A stretch of DNA of 9,781 nt from an uncultured Clostridia bacterium (GTDB lineage Bacteria; Bacillota_A; Clostridia; TANB77; CAG-508). Within the stretch, counting starts at the first letter, position 1, and the number at the start of each line of letters is the position of its first letter. Positions 1-6,059 of the stretch are shown piece by piece. The notes under the pieces were generated by a model, which saw only the letters and a list, made by a program, of their open reading frames with translations, had not been told where the DNA came from and searched no databases. The stretch lies in contig CAQOYX010000057.1 of assembly GCA_948852375.1 (NCBI GenBank), forward strand, positions 1-9,781, in the 5' to 3' direction. The translations under genes and the position numbers were made by a program.

Positions 1-876
1 AATATAAAAAAATTTTTACTTAATAATGGAGCAGAATTAGCATTGAGTTATTATAGGAATTGTTCAAGTAAAACAATGAAAAATTCATATAAACTAATTG
101 TAAAATCAGAAATTATGGGAGAGTTTAAAAAATTAAAATATCACACAGATGATTTAAAAAGAGAATTGAATTTTGAATTAGAAGAGTCTCAAATAAAAGA
201 ATGGACCATTAATAATATTTCTTTGCAAGATGGAGATATAGAAGTAAATGAATATGATGATTTTTACAGTACAATGGTATTAGGAGAAGAACCAATGCGT
301 ACATGTCTATCTTATAAAGATGGAATGTATAATAGATGTCTATTAGCTTGTTTTGATAGTAATAAGAAAATTTTATATGCAAAAGTTAATGGTAAAATAG
401 TAGCAAGAGCAATGGTTAGACTTACTAAAGGTACATATCAAGATATACAAGAAATACAATCATTATCTTTTGTTGATGTGGAAAATATTGATATTAGTGA
501 CATAGAAGAAAATAAAAATGAAAAATTAACTATATTTTTAGAAAAAGCATATATTTCTGGAATATCAACAGATTTAGTTAATAAAGCTGAAAAAATGTTT
601 ATAGAAATATTAGAAAATAAAGCAAAAAGAATGAATGCGTTATTAGTTTTGAGTAATTTTTATACAGATATAGTTAAAAAAGATTATATATCTACAAGAT
701 ATTACATGTATATATCAAAATCAAAAGCAGGTTCACAATATTTAGATAGTTTAAATGGACAAGCTACAGTATCTGATGAAGGGCAATATAAAGTAAATAA
801 TTTTTTAATATGGAAACCAAAGGTAAATGAAGAATCAATATTTGAAGAAAGTATATTTGGAAATGGAGGAAAATAA
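1..876 (+). CDS. Unrecognised mobile-element protein, 3' part only (291 residues)
   Basis: The frame is open from the first base to the TAA at 874-876, so the gene starts left of the window. The TTG at 43 is an internal leucine codon with no ribosome binding site. I do not recognise the family with certainty. The middle of the fragment (about 280-430) has a cysteine/tyrosine cluster (TCLSYKDGMYN), then strand-like segments with KKILYAKVNGKIVARA, and a positively charged Tyr/Lys-rich stretch before a flexible C-terminus. The Cys-x-x-Tyr followed by two beta strands loosely recalls the C-terminal PcfJ domain encoded downstream. No signal peptide or membrane segment is visible. It ends 3 bases before the next start, so it belongs to the same operon as the DUF4313-like, PcfK-like and PcfJ-like genes. 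That context suggests a role in element DNA processing, replication or transfer, but the sequence alone does not show one. Confidence 0.8.
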   Translation, partial: NIKKFLLNNGAELALSYYRNCSSKTMKNSYKLIVKSEIMGEFKKLKYHTDDLKRELNFELEESQIKEWTINNISLQDGDIEVNEYDDFYSTMVLGEEPMRTCLSYKDGMYNRCLLACFDSNKKILYAKVNGKIVARAMVRLTKGTYQDIQEIQSLSFVDVENIDISDIEENKNEKLTIFLEKAYISGISTDLVNKAEKMFIEILENKAKRMNALLVLSNFYTDIVKKDYISTRYYMYISKSKAGSQYLDSLNGQATVSDEGQYKVNNFLIWKPKVNEESIFEESIFGNGGK

Positions 877-879
877 AAT

Positions 880-1242
880 ATGGAATGTAAAAAATTTAAT
901 TATAAAAAATATAAAGATTGTTATTTTGAGGTTGGGAATTATTTTTATAATTCCCAATCAATGTTTATACAAATAAAAAATAAGGAATATGGAGACCTTT
1001 ATACTGCTACAGTTAATATGCCAGATTATTTGTATATGCCTGATACAGCAACAATAAAGAATTACTCTGAAAATAGTGGCATGACAAAATTTTTACAAAA
1101 ATTAGGAGTAATTGAAGAAATTTATAGTAGAAGAAAAAGTCATCCACGAGCATCAGATAGTGAAACAATTGATTTTTGCCAAATAGATATAGAAAAACTT
1201 AAAGAATATAGTAAAGAATTTAATTATGAATGGAAAATTTAA
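880..1242 (+). CDS. DUF4313-like small protein
   Basis: This 120-residue soluble protein starts with ATG 3 bases after the previous stop, served by the GGAGG at 866-870. The middle carries the pattern I associate with DUF4313, a family of unknown function common in Firmicutes and Bacteroidetes mobile elements and phages: a beta-rich N-terminal half (residues about 15-45, ending TATVNMPDY), then a KNYSENSGM segment near residues 61-69 and a short helix (FLQKLGVI). The length is normal for the family. Neither a catalytic motif nor a membrane segment is visible. Members are often found beside PcfK/PcfJ or single-strand-DNA genes, as here, which suggests a part in the replication or transfer module rather than in metabolism. 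The family call comes from memory of the pattern, not from a profile search. Confidence 0.68.
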   Translation: MECKKFNYKKYKDCYFEVGNYFYNSQSMFIQIKNKEYGDLYTATVNMPDYLYMPDTATIKNYSENSGMTKFLQKLGVIEEIYSRRKSHPRASDSETIDFCQIDIEKLKEYSKEFNYEWKI

Positions 1243-1263
1243 TAAAAGAAAGGAAAAATAAAA

Positions 1264-1731
1264 ATGGAAGGTATAAAAAGAATAAATGATATGGCTAAAG
1301 GGCAAAAGGATTTTGTATTATTAGAAATAGTCAAATATTTAATAAATAGAACTGATATGAATGAAAAATATTTAAATGAAGAAAAAACTTTAAAAGGTAT
1401 GGCTGCATATATTCGTGATGAAATATTAAAAGATATTTGTAAAAAAATGAATAGTAAAAATCCAATAAATTTGGCACAAGACATTAAATACGATGGGAAA
1501 GATGCAAAATGTTTAACAATGGGAATGTCAGAAGAAAGGACTTATGAATTAGCAATAAATTATTTTAATAAAAGTAATGAAGAATTAGGAATAAAATTAG
1601 AAGAAACAAAGAAGAAGGAAATAAAAAATAATAAGGAAGATGATGAATTTGGATCAATTTTTGGAACTATAACAGAAAATACAAAAGAAAAGAAAGATGA
1701 AATTGAACAAATTTCATTATTTGCAGCATAG
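1264..1731 (+). CDS. PcfK-like protein
   Basis: This 155-residue protein resembles PcfK, named from the transfer region of the enterococcal conjugative plasmid pCF10 and almost always encoded just before PcfJ. Its molecular role is not established. Residues 1-95 form a helical domain with the family pattern of an acidic/asparagine loop, a KTLKGMAAYI helix and a later AINYF helix. Residues 105-145 are a charged, probably disordered linker. The C-terminus reads EQISLFAA: residues 149-153 (QISLF) match the QLxLF-type peptide that binds the beta sliding clamp of DNA polymerase III, pointing to work at replicating or repaired DNA. The start is the ATG after the AAAGGAAA at 1249-1256. The stop overlaps the AGGAGG of the pcfJ-like gene, so the two are translationally close-coupled. 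Confidence 0.75.
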   Translation: MEGIKRINDMAKGQKDFVLLEIVKYLINRTDMNEKYLNEEKTLKGMAAYIRDEILKDICKKMNSKNPINLAQDIKYDGKDAKCLTMGMSEERTYELAINYFNKSNEELGIKLEETKKKEIKNNKEDDEFGSIFGTITENTKEKKDEIEQISLFAA

Positions 1732-1743
1732 GAGGACAAGACA

Positions 1744-3186
1744 ATGTATATACGAAAAGAAATAAGAGAATTTATGGAAAAAATGCCTAAAGAGATGAAA
1801 CTACCTAAACATTGGAGAAAATTTATACACGAATATGATGTAGAATACAATTTATTAATAAAACATGGAAAAGAATATGAATGCACTAATTGTGGTAAAT
1901 ATTTTTATAGTGAGCAAGTTGAAGGTAAAGGTTGTTGGGATATATGTCCCTTTTGTCATAATCAATATGATGTAAGAAGGAGTAATCTAAAAAATTACTT
2001 CTTTTTATATGATTTAGCAATCGTAGATAATATAGATAATAAATTAGTATTACGATATTTTGAAGTAAAAAGAAACTATAATTATAAAAAAAGAAGATTT
2101 GAGGATAATGTTGTAGAATATGCTAGAATTGTTCCAGAATTAGATATTGAGTTAGTAAATGATAGATTTGTTAAATATATGGCATTTGAAAGAGTATATC
2201 ATACTAAAAAAATAAAAAAGTGGAGAGTTTTTACAGGAATGTATGGATTAAGTCAATATTATAAAGGAATCTATTTAGAAAATATGGATGAAAAAATAAA
2301 AGGAACAATTTATCAATATGCACCACTAACAGAAGCAGTAATGTATTTAGGAAATAATAAGACAGACTTTTTAAAAGTATTAGAAAAAGCAAAATATCCT
2401 AGTTTTGAATTATTAATGAAAATGGGATTAAAAAAATTAGCTTTAGATTGCCCAGAAAACTTTAATGTGAAAGGAAATTTTGAGAAAAGATTTGGAATAG
2501 AAAAAGAGCTTTACAAATTTATGAAAAAACATGATATTTCATATAATGAATTACAAGTGCTACAATTAACAAAAAGAGCTAATATGGATAAAATACAAAG
2601 ATTATTAAAAATATCACATTCTAATATAGAAGATCTTAGAAGGACAAGTCAATATATTGATTTAATCAAATTAGAAGAATATTCAAAAACACAGAAATAT
2701 TTTTCAATTCATAATTATTTAGATTATGTTAGAAATTTGGAAAAATTGGAGATACCACTGACTAAAAAGAAATTACTTCCTGAAAACTTTATTGAAGCAC
2801 ATGATATAAGTGTAAGTAAAGTTAAAATTGTAGGAAGTAAAGTCTTGTGTAGGAAAATTAAACAAAGATATAATGAATTGGAAAAAAACCAATATAACAA
2901 TGATATGTTCTTTATACGACCAGCTAAAACATTAAATGATATAAAAGATGAAGCAAAGCAACAAAACAATTGTGTTTATACAAATTATAGTGAAAGTTAT
3001 GCTTGGGGAGATACAGATATATATTTTTTAAGAGAATTAAAAAGTCCAAAAAAATCATTAGTTACAGTTGAAGTACGAAATAATAAAATTAGACAGAAAT
3101 ATCAAGGGGGAAATGAACTAGTTACAGAAGAACAAAAAAATTTTTTGAACTTGTGGGAAAAACAAGTAATACAAAAGGTAGCTTAA
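1744..3186 (+). CDS. PcfJ-like zinc-ribbon protein
   Basis: This 480-residue protein has the PcfJ layout. An N-terminal helical segment leads into a zinc ribbon with Cys47, Cys50, Cys68 and Cys71 (CTNC...CPFC). A long charged middle region follows (about 80-390), then the conserved C-terminal PcfJ domain (about 393-475). That domain shows Cys410 in NNCVYTNY, the DIYFLREL strand around 425-432, SLVTVEV, and a closing WEKQ helix. PcfJ proteins occur in conjugative plasmids, integrative elements and phages of Firmicutes and pair with PcfK. Their biochemical function is unknown, though the zinc ribbon suggests nucleic-acid binding. AGGAGG at 1730-1735, merged with the upstream stop, is well placed for the ATG at 1744. 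It is the last gene of the operon and is followed at once by hairpins. I see no frameshift, and the length is in the usual range. Confidence 0.82.
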   Translation: MYIRKEIREFMEKMPKEMKLPKHWRKFIHEYDVEYNLLIKHGKEYECTNCGKYFYSEQVEGKGCWDICPFCHNQYDVRRSNLKNYFFLYDLAIVDNIDNKLVLRYFEVKRNYNYKKRRFEDNVVEYARIVPELDIELVNDRFVKYMAFERVYHTKKIKKWRVFTGMYGLSQYYKGIYLENMDEKIKGTIYQYAPLTEAVMYLGNNKTDFLKVLEKAKYPSFELLMKMGLKKLALDCPENFNVKGNFEKRFGIEKELYKFMKKHDISYNELQVLQLTKRANMDKIQRLLKISHSNIEDLRRTSQYIDLIKLEEYSKTQKYFSIHNYLDYVRNLEKLEIPLTKKKLLPENFIEAHDISVSKVKIVGSKVLCRKIKQRYNELEKNQYNNDMFFIRPAKTLNDIKDEAKQQNNCVYTNYSESYAWGDTDIYFLRELKSPKKSLVTVEVRNNKIRQKYQGGNELVTEEQKNFLNLWEKQVIQKVA

Positions 3187-3190
3187 AAAT

Positions 3191-3215
3191 TAGTAGGAGA
3201 TATTTTCTCCTACTA
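3191..3215 (+). repeat. 10-bp perfect hairpin just after the pcfJ-like gene
   Basis: TAGTAGGAGA (3191-3200) and TCTCCTACTA (3206-3215) are perfect complements around a 5-base loop, starting 5 bases after the stop. It is the most GC-containing stem in the gap. No run of T follows directly, so it is probably a 3'-end stabiliser or the first half of a compound terminator. Confidence 0.6.
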
Positions 3216-3218
3216 ACA

Positions 3219-3277
3219 CTAATAATAAGCATAAAAAAGTACATTGAAATAGTGTATTTTTCTATGCTTATTATTAG
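3219..3277. terminator. Long imperfect palindrome, probable terminator of the pcfJ operon
   Basis: A 15-bp perfect stem (3219-3233 with 3263-3277) encloses an inner hairpin (TACAT...AGTGTA, 3240-3256) flanked by AAAAA at 3234-3238 and TTTTT at 3257-3261. The inner hairpin plus TTTTTCT has the form of a weak intrinsic terminator usable on either strand. The outer stem is much longer than termination needs, so a second role such as RNA protection is possible. Confidence 0.5.
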
Positions 3278-3288
3278 AATAGAAAAAA

Positions 3289-3330
3289 TTTTTTTTGAAA
3301 TTGTAATTTTAAAATAATAAAGACTAAAAT
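3289..3330 (+). promoter_or_regulatory. T8-GAAAT promoter element, copy A
   Basis: Eight T (3289-3296) are followed by GAAAT, TGTAAT (3302-3307), a 17-base spacer and the -10-like TAAAAT (3325-3330). The same arrangement precedes the genes at 6745 and 8155. There is no good sigma-A -35 box at normal distance from the -10; TTGAAA (3295-3300) lies 24 bases from it. This suggests an activator-dependent promoter. It lies 40 bases before the ATG at 3370. Confidence 0.45.
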
Positions 3331-3336
3331 ATAGAC

Positions 3337-3346
3337 ATAGGCCTAT
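3337..3346. repeat. 10-bp palindrome ATAGGCCTAT in the leader of the 3370 gene
   Basis: This perfect dyad lies just downstream of the copy A promoter and before the ribosome binding site at 3354-3362. It could be an operator, but a 10-bp palindrome can occur by chance. Confidence 0.25.
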
Positions 3347-3369
3347 AAAAATAAAGGAAGGAGAATCAT

Positions 3370-3690
3370 ATGGAAGAAAATATTAATTTTGCAGATATTA
3401 TTAAAATATTGATAGGAGATAAAAAGTATCTTGAATTTTTAACAAAGATAGCCAAAGAAAATGGAGATAAAAATATACCAATAGATGAATTTTACAAAAC
3501 CATATTTAATCAATATTGCTTTATTATTTTAACAATAGGATTTTCAAAAAAAGTTGAAGTAGATAAATATAAATTGAAAACATCATCATGTAATATAGAA
3601 TTATCAGCAAATGAGATTGCTATTGATTATGAAGAATATATAAAATTAATAGAAAATAAAAAGTTTGAATGGATTAGAAAAATCATTTAA
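3370..3690 (+). CDS. Hypothetical small protein (106 residues)
   Basis: I do not recognise this protein. The ATG is well supported by AAGGAAGGA at 3354-3362. It is a mixed helical, charged, soluble protein: a helical N-terminus (residues 1-30), a hydrophobic stretch YCFIILTIGF (about 49-58) that looks like a buried core strand or helix rather than a membrane span, then two short strands and a C-terminal amphipathic helix rich in Glu, Lys and Tyr. No cysteine pairs or catalytic motifs are visible. It stands alone between the pcfJ operon hairpins and the Spo0A-like gene, which has its own promoter. Its promoter region carries the T8-GAAAT element shared with the recombinase genes, so it may be expressed together with them. 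Codon use matches its neighbours. Confidence 0.65.
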   Translation: MEENINFADIIKILIGDKKYLEFLTKIAKENGDKNIPIDEFYKTIFNQYCFIILTIGFSKKVEVDKYKLKTSSCNIELSANEIAIDYEEYIKLIENKKFEWIRKII

Positions 3691-3701
3691 AAATAATATT
3701 G

Positions 3702-3731
3702 TTTACATAATTTTATAAAAAATGCTATAAT
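3702..3731 (+). promoter_or_regulatory. Sigma-A promoter of the Spo0A-like gene
   Basis: TTTACA (3702-3707), an 18-base spacer and a perfect TATAAT (3726-3731) preceded by TGC, an extended -10. Transcription should start near 3738, just upstream of the ribosome binding site, which excludes the in-frame ATG at 3736 as the translation start. Confidence 0.75.
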
Positions 3732-3753
3732 TATATTGATTATATGTTTTTCT

Positions 3754-3762
3754 AAAGGAGGG
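3754..3762 (+). promoter_or_regulatory. Ribosome binding site that fixes the start at 3769
   Basis: AAAGGAGGG lies 6 bases before the ATG at 3769. In the longer open frame this sequence would be inside the coding region, and nothing comparable precedes 3736. Confidence 0.85.
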
Positions 3763-3768
3763 AACTAT

Positions 3769-4470
3769 ATGGTTAATGCAATTATAGCAGATGATAACAA
3801 AGATTTATGTATGACACTAGCAAATGAACTAAATGTTACAAAAGAAATGAAAGTACTTGAAATGATAAATGATGGTACAAAAGTGATACAGGAGATAAAG
3901 AGATTAAAACCAGAAATCATTATTTTAGATTTAAAGATGCCAGGAAGAAATGGATTACAAATTATAGAAGACATAGAAAATGATGATTCAATAGAAACAA
4001 AAGTAGTTGTATTTTCAGGAGAAATGAATTATATTGCTAAAGCTAAAAACTATAATTGCGTAATCAGTTATCTGACAAAAATATTATGTTTTGAAGAAAT
4101 AGGGGTGAGAATAAAGCAAATAGCACAAGATATAGGAGGAAAGAGTATTAATCAAAAAATATTAGAATATTTGTTAGATTTGGGCTTTTCAACATCTAAA
4201 CAAGGAACGATATATTTAAAAGATTGTATTCGTATATTTTTATTAAAAAGAGAAGAAGAATGCAAAGTAAAAGAATTGTTTAAAATGGTAGCAAGTACAA
4301 ACCAAGTTCCAAGTTATAGAGTAAAAAATAATATACATACTTCAACACGAACAGTTTGGAATTTAGGAAATCAAGAACATATTATAGATAAATTGAAACT
4401 AGGATATACTGAAGAAATGTCGCCTAAAAAAGTAATAACAATGGCACAATATTATATAGATATAGATTAA
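3769..4470 (+). CDS. Spo0A-like response regulator
   Basis: This 233-residue two-domain regulator has a receiver domain (residues 1-120) with the acidic pair Asp8/Asp9, phospho-acceptor Asp54 (ILDLKMP), Ser83 (FSGE) and Lys104 (YLTKIL, lacking the usual following proline). All residues needed for phosphorylation are present. Residues about 125-233 resemble the Spo0A DNA-binding domain: KILEYLLDLGFSTSKQGTIY followed by a YLKDCI helix, then the recognition region SYRVKNNIHTSTRTVW, which parallels the SRVERAIRHAIE region of Spo0A. The chromosomal Spo0A is the sporulation master regulator and is normally longer (about 260-270 residues) and more conserved, so this is more likely an element-borne paralogue than the host gene. 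No histidine kinase or phosphotransferase lies nearby, so it is probably phosphorylated by host proteins. It has its own sigma-A promoter and terminator. Its targets are unknown; see the shared T8-GAAAT element. Confidence 0.85.
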   Translation: MVNAIIADDNKDLCMTLANELNVTKEMKVLEMINDGTKVIQEIKRLKPEIIILDLKMPGRNGLQIIEDIENDDSIETKVVVFSGEMNYIAKAKNYNCVISYLTKILCFEEIGVRIKQIAQDIGGKSINQKILEYLLDLGFSTSKQGTIYLKDCIRIFLLKREEECKVKELFKMVASTNQVPSYRVKNNIHTSTRTVWNLGNQEHIIDKLKLGYTEEMSPKKVITMAQYYIDID

Positions 4471-4472
4471 AC

Positions 4473-4523
4473 AAAAAAGTCTTAACTTCAAAATTACTAA
4501 TAAAGTTAAGGCTTTTTCTTTTT
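4473..4523. terminator. Bidirectional intrinsic terminator
   Basis: AAAAAAGTCTTAACTT (4473-4488) pairs with AAGTTAAGGC plus TTTTT (4503-4517), with one G-U pair and a 14-base loop, followed by CTTTTT. The A-run on the left gives a T-run on the other strand, so it can end both the Spo0A-like transcript and the leftward transcript. The stop codon of the leftward 48-residue ORF lies inside the right arm. Confidence 0.85.
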
Positions 4524-4652
4524 AGATTTGATTTTATTAATTTCTTGTAAAGTCTGATCTAAATTATATTTTAAATGAATATAAGAAATTCTCTTTTCTA
4601 AATCAGTTTTTTTCTCTTTTCTGTTTTTATAAGTATTTCGCTTAATTATCAT
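4506..4652 (-). CDS. Small lysine-rich protein (48 residues)
   Basis: This leftward ORF starts with ATG at 4652-4650, preceded by a good Shine-Dalgarno sequence, AGGTGGG (4663-4657), 4 bases away, and ends with TAA at 4508-4506 inside the shared terminator. The product begins MIIKRNTYKNRKEKKTDLEK and ends in a KSKKKKP tail; it is very basic and probably helical in the middle. I do not recognise it. The basic composition suggests nucleic-acid binding, but that is a guess. It could be transcribed with the gene at 4802-5818 or from a promoter-like sequence at 4714-4741. Its start region sits in the loop of a 13-bp inverted repeat, so translation may be controlled by RNA structure. Confidence 0.55.
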   Translation of the reverse strand: MIIKRNTYKNRKEKKTDLEKRISYIHLKYNLDQTLQEINKIKSKKKKP

Positions 4653-4694
4653 ATTTCCCACCTGGTGAGCATTATATGACAGAAATACTTATAA
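4627..4694. repeat. 13-bp inverted repeat enclosing a start codon
   Basis: TTATAAGTATTTC (4627-4639) and GAAATACTTATAA (4682-4694) are perfect complements separated by 42 bases. In the leftward transcript the upstream arm is in the leader and the downstream arm covers codons 5-9 of the 48-residue ORF, leaving its Shine-Dalgarno sequence and ATG in the loop. The loop also contains the palindrome CACCTGGTG (4659-4667), which overlaps the Shine-Dalgarno sequence. Confidence 0.7.
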
Positions 4695-4700
4695 TACTGG

Positions 4701-4790
4701 AAAGGTATTAATAGTTATAATTATATAGAAAAAGTTGTAAAAATAAATGGAAAAGTATAAAAAAGTACAAAAAGGTATCGAAATAAAAGT
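4701..4790. repeat. Degenerate direct repeats phased at 10 bp
   Basis: Related decamers begin at 4701 (AAAGGTATTA), 4711 (ATAGTTATAA), 4731 (AAAGTTGTAA), 4751 (AAAAGTATAA), 4761 (AAAAGTACAA) and 4771 (AAAGGTATCG), all in the same 10-base register, with a partial match at 4781. The consensus is about AAARGTATAA. This is the pattern of phased A-tracts (curved DNA) or of weak iterons. The block lies between the stop of the DUF6076-like gene and the inverted repeat at 4627-4694. Confidence 0.5.
4714..4741 (-). promoter_or_regulatory. Possible promoter of the 48-residue ORF
   Basis: On the minus strand TTTACA (4741-4736), a 16-base spacer and TATAAC (4719-4714) would start RNA near 4707, giving a leader of about 55 bases that carries the upstream arm of the inverted repeat. 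An overlapping TTTATT/TATAAT pair is an alternative. Such matches are frequent in AT-rich DNA. Confidence 0.35.
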
Positions 4791-4801
4791 AACTAAAATT
4801 A

Positions 4802-5818
4802 CTATTTATTTCGATTAATCCATTCTATAAATTCTTCTTGTGTAATTTTGTGTGATTTATAATTATGGACCTTTTTCTTTCCAATTTGTTGAAAATGTTT
4901 ATAATCTAATTCATAATCTGTAATATCCTTATACCTAGAAGCCTTATATGCTTTATTATTATAGACCTGAGTAAATAGAGAAAGAGCGACATCATTATTT
5001 TTAGATTCCAAGTATTTTTTATTTCTACCAATTTGCTTACAAGTTTTTGTATTATAACCAGGAGCAATATTGTTACAATAGTTGGTGTTACGATTAGAGG
5101 TTATAAAATATTTACCACAATAACTACAAATTTTTAAAATGATATTATCTTTTATAATTTCACTTAATTCAAATTTTAAAAGAGAAGATATATCATTAGG
5201 AATATATAAAGAATTTGAATAAGCAGTACATTGTTTATTTTTTATGAGATTAGCAAGTTCAAATTCAGTACAATTAGAATCATCAACATCTGATAAAGTA
5301 TTTAAGCGAATTATTTGAAGTGAATTACTTTGCAATAAACTAGGATTATCAGGCAAATATTCTAAAATACATAATCTTTCAAATGGTGTAAAATTAGCAG
5401 TTTTCTTATTAGGAGAGAAAACACAATAATCTAAAATGCTATTCATATTTTTTTGATAGGAAATTAGCGATTTTTTATATTTTTTTACTATCTTTTCTAC
5501 AAAAGAATGATACATAGAAGAGGAACATTTACCATCCTTAAATAATGAGATTAGTTTTTTATTTTCTAATCCAAATAAACAATATTTATTGAAAAACTCA
5601 ATAAGGTTTTCTTTATTTGAAAAATCTGTATTTTGAAAATCAGTAATAATTGTGCCATAGTCTTGATAGAAAATTTTGTATTCATTAGATAAAGTAAAAA
5701 TATCACTTTTTTTATCATATAAAACATCTAATTTTATAATAATTTCACTATTATTTTCAGGACTAATAGCAATACCAAGATTACCAATTATAGTTTGCAA
5801 ATACTGGTCTTTTAACAT
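4802..5818 (-). CDS. DUF6076-like zinc-finger protein
   Basis: This 338-residue leftward protein has a C-terminal treble-clef-like zinc site with Cys231, Cys234, Cys248 and Cys260 (CSYCGKYFI...NTNYC...KTCKQIG), then a basic tail (about 265-338) rich in Lys, Tyr and Asn. The N-terminal 225 residues are mainly helical with no motif I can name. The arrangement CxxCGKYFI-N-R-N-T-x-YC with a later TCxxxG matches DUF6076, a clostridial family of unknown function. The finger also resembles the CGNR-type finger of putative transcription regulators, so nucleic-acid binding is the likeliest role. The ATG at 5818 follows a modest AGAGG (5831-5827). It runs opposite to all the other large genes. The best promoter is at 6028-6056, giving a leader of about 200 bases that crosses two operator-like repeats. 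No signal peptide or membrane segment is visible. Confidence 0.72.
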   Translation of the reverse strand: MLKDQYLQTIIGNLGIAISPENNSEIIIKLDVLYDKKSDIFTLSNEYKIFYQDYGTIITDFQNTDFSNKENLIEFFNKYCLFGLENKKLISLFKDGKCSSSMYHSFVEKIVKKYKKSLISYQKNMNSILDYCVFSPNKKTANFTPFERLCILEYLPDNPSLLQSNSLQIIRLNTLSDVDDSNCTEFELANLIKNKQCTAYSNSLYIPNDISSLLKFELSEIIKDNIILKICSYCGKYFITSNRNTNYCNNIAPGYNTKTCKQIGRNKKYLESKNNDVALSLFTQVYNNKAYKASRYKDITDYELDYKHFQQIGKKKVHNYKSHKITQEEFIEWINRNK

Positions 5819-5833
5819 TTTTATACCTCTTTT

Positions 5834-5973
5834 TTACAAAGACAGAAAATTTAAAAAATAAGAAATTCTGTCTTTAGCAATAATTAATCAATTTTATTGA
5901 CTTTAGATAAAAGGAATTTTATAATTTATCTATAAATTACAAAAACATTTTGAAACAGTAGCTGTCTTTGTAA
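5834..5973. promoter_or_regulatory. Three operator-like CTGTCTTT repeats
   Basis: TTACAAAGACAG (5834-5845) is a perfect 12-bp inverted copy of CTGTCTTTGTAA (5962-5973), and a third copy, TTCTGTCTTT (5866-5875), lies between them, pairing over 10 bp with 5838-5847. The copies bracket the rightward promoter at 5897-5925, the layout expected of a repressor that occupies sites on both sides. Confidence 0.5.
5897..5925 (+). promoter_or_regulatory. Strong rightward sigma-A promoter
   Basis: TTGACT (5897-5902), exactly 17 bases, then TATAAT (5920-5925). It is the best sigma-A match in the window. RNA would start near 5932 and reach the gene at 6155 after a leader of about 220 bases with three hairpins. 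Confidence 0.75.
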
Positions 5974-5976
5974 TTT
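5934..5976 (+). repeat. 10-bp stem with nested ACAG/CTGT hairpin
   Basis: AAATTACAAA (5934-5943) pairs with TTTGTAATTT (5967-5976), and ACAG (5955-5958) with CTGT (5962-5965) inside the loop. It would form at the very 5' end of RNA from the promoter at 5897-5925. Confidence 0.5.
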
Positions 5977-5985
5977 TAAAAGGAA

Positions 5986-6041
5986 ATATATAGTATAATT
6001 ATAAAATCCCCTTTATTCATCTTCCAAATTATACTATATAT
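5986..6041. repeat. 15-bp inverted repeat carrying mirrored TATAAT boxes
   Basis: ATATATAGTATAATT (5986-6000) and AATTATACTATATAT (6027-6041) are perfect complements, with AAGG (5980-5983) and CCTT (6044-6047) extending the stem after a 2-base mismatch. Each arm contains a TATAAT, one per strand, facing each other. Only the minus-strand copy has a good -35 box. Confidence 0.6.
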
Positions 6042-6056
6042 AGCCTTAAAAATCAA
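6028..6056 (-). promoter_or_regulatory. Leftward sigma-A promoter of the DUF6076-like gene
   Basis: On the minus strand TTGATT (6056-6051), exactly 17 bases, then TATAAT (6033-6028). RNA would start near 6021 and run through the rightward promoter to the gene at 5818. Confidence 0.65.
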
Positions 6057-6059
6057 CAT

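Noticed and set aside
43..45. TTG as the start of the first gene
   Set aside because: The frame is open upstream to base 1 and there is no Shine-Dalgarno sequence before it, so it is an internal codon of a gene entering from the left.
1239..1886. Leftward ORFs opposite the PcfK/PcfJ-like genes (also 2724-2969, 3765-3974, 6240-6467, 7083-7482) and a rightward one at 5676-5861
   Set aside because: They are Phe/Ser/Leu/Ile-rich mirror frames of AT-rich genes, without ribosome binding sites or recognisable motifs.
3736..3768. Extra 11 N-terminal residues on the Spo0A-like protein
   Set aside because: The -10 box ends at 3731, so the ATG at 3736 lies at or before the RNA start; AAAGGAGGG serves the ATG at 3769, where the receiver domain begins.
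4701..4790. CRISPR array
   Set aside because: The units are 10 bases, degenerate and contiguous, with no 25-35 base repeats, no unique spacers and no cas genes.
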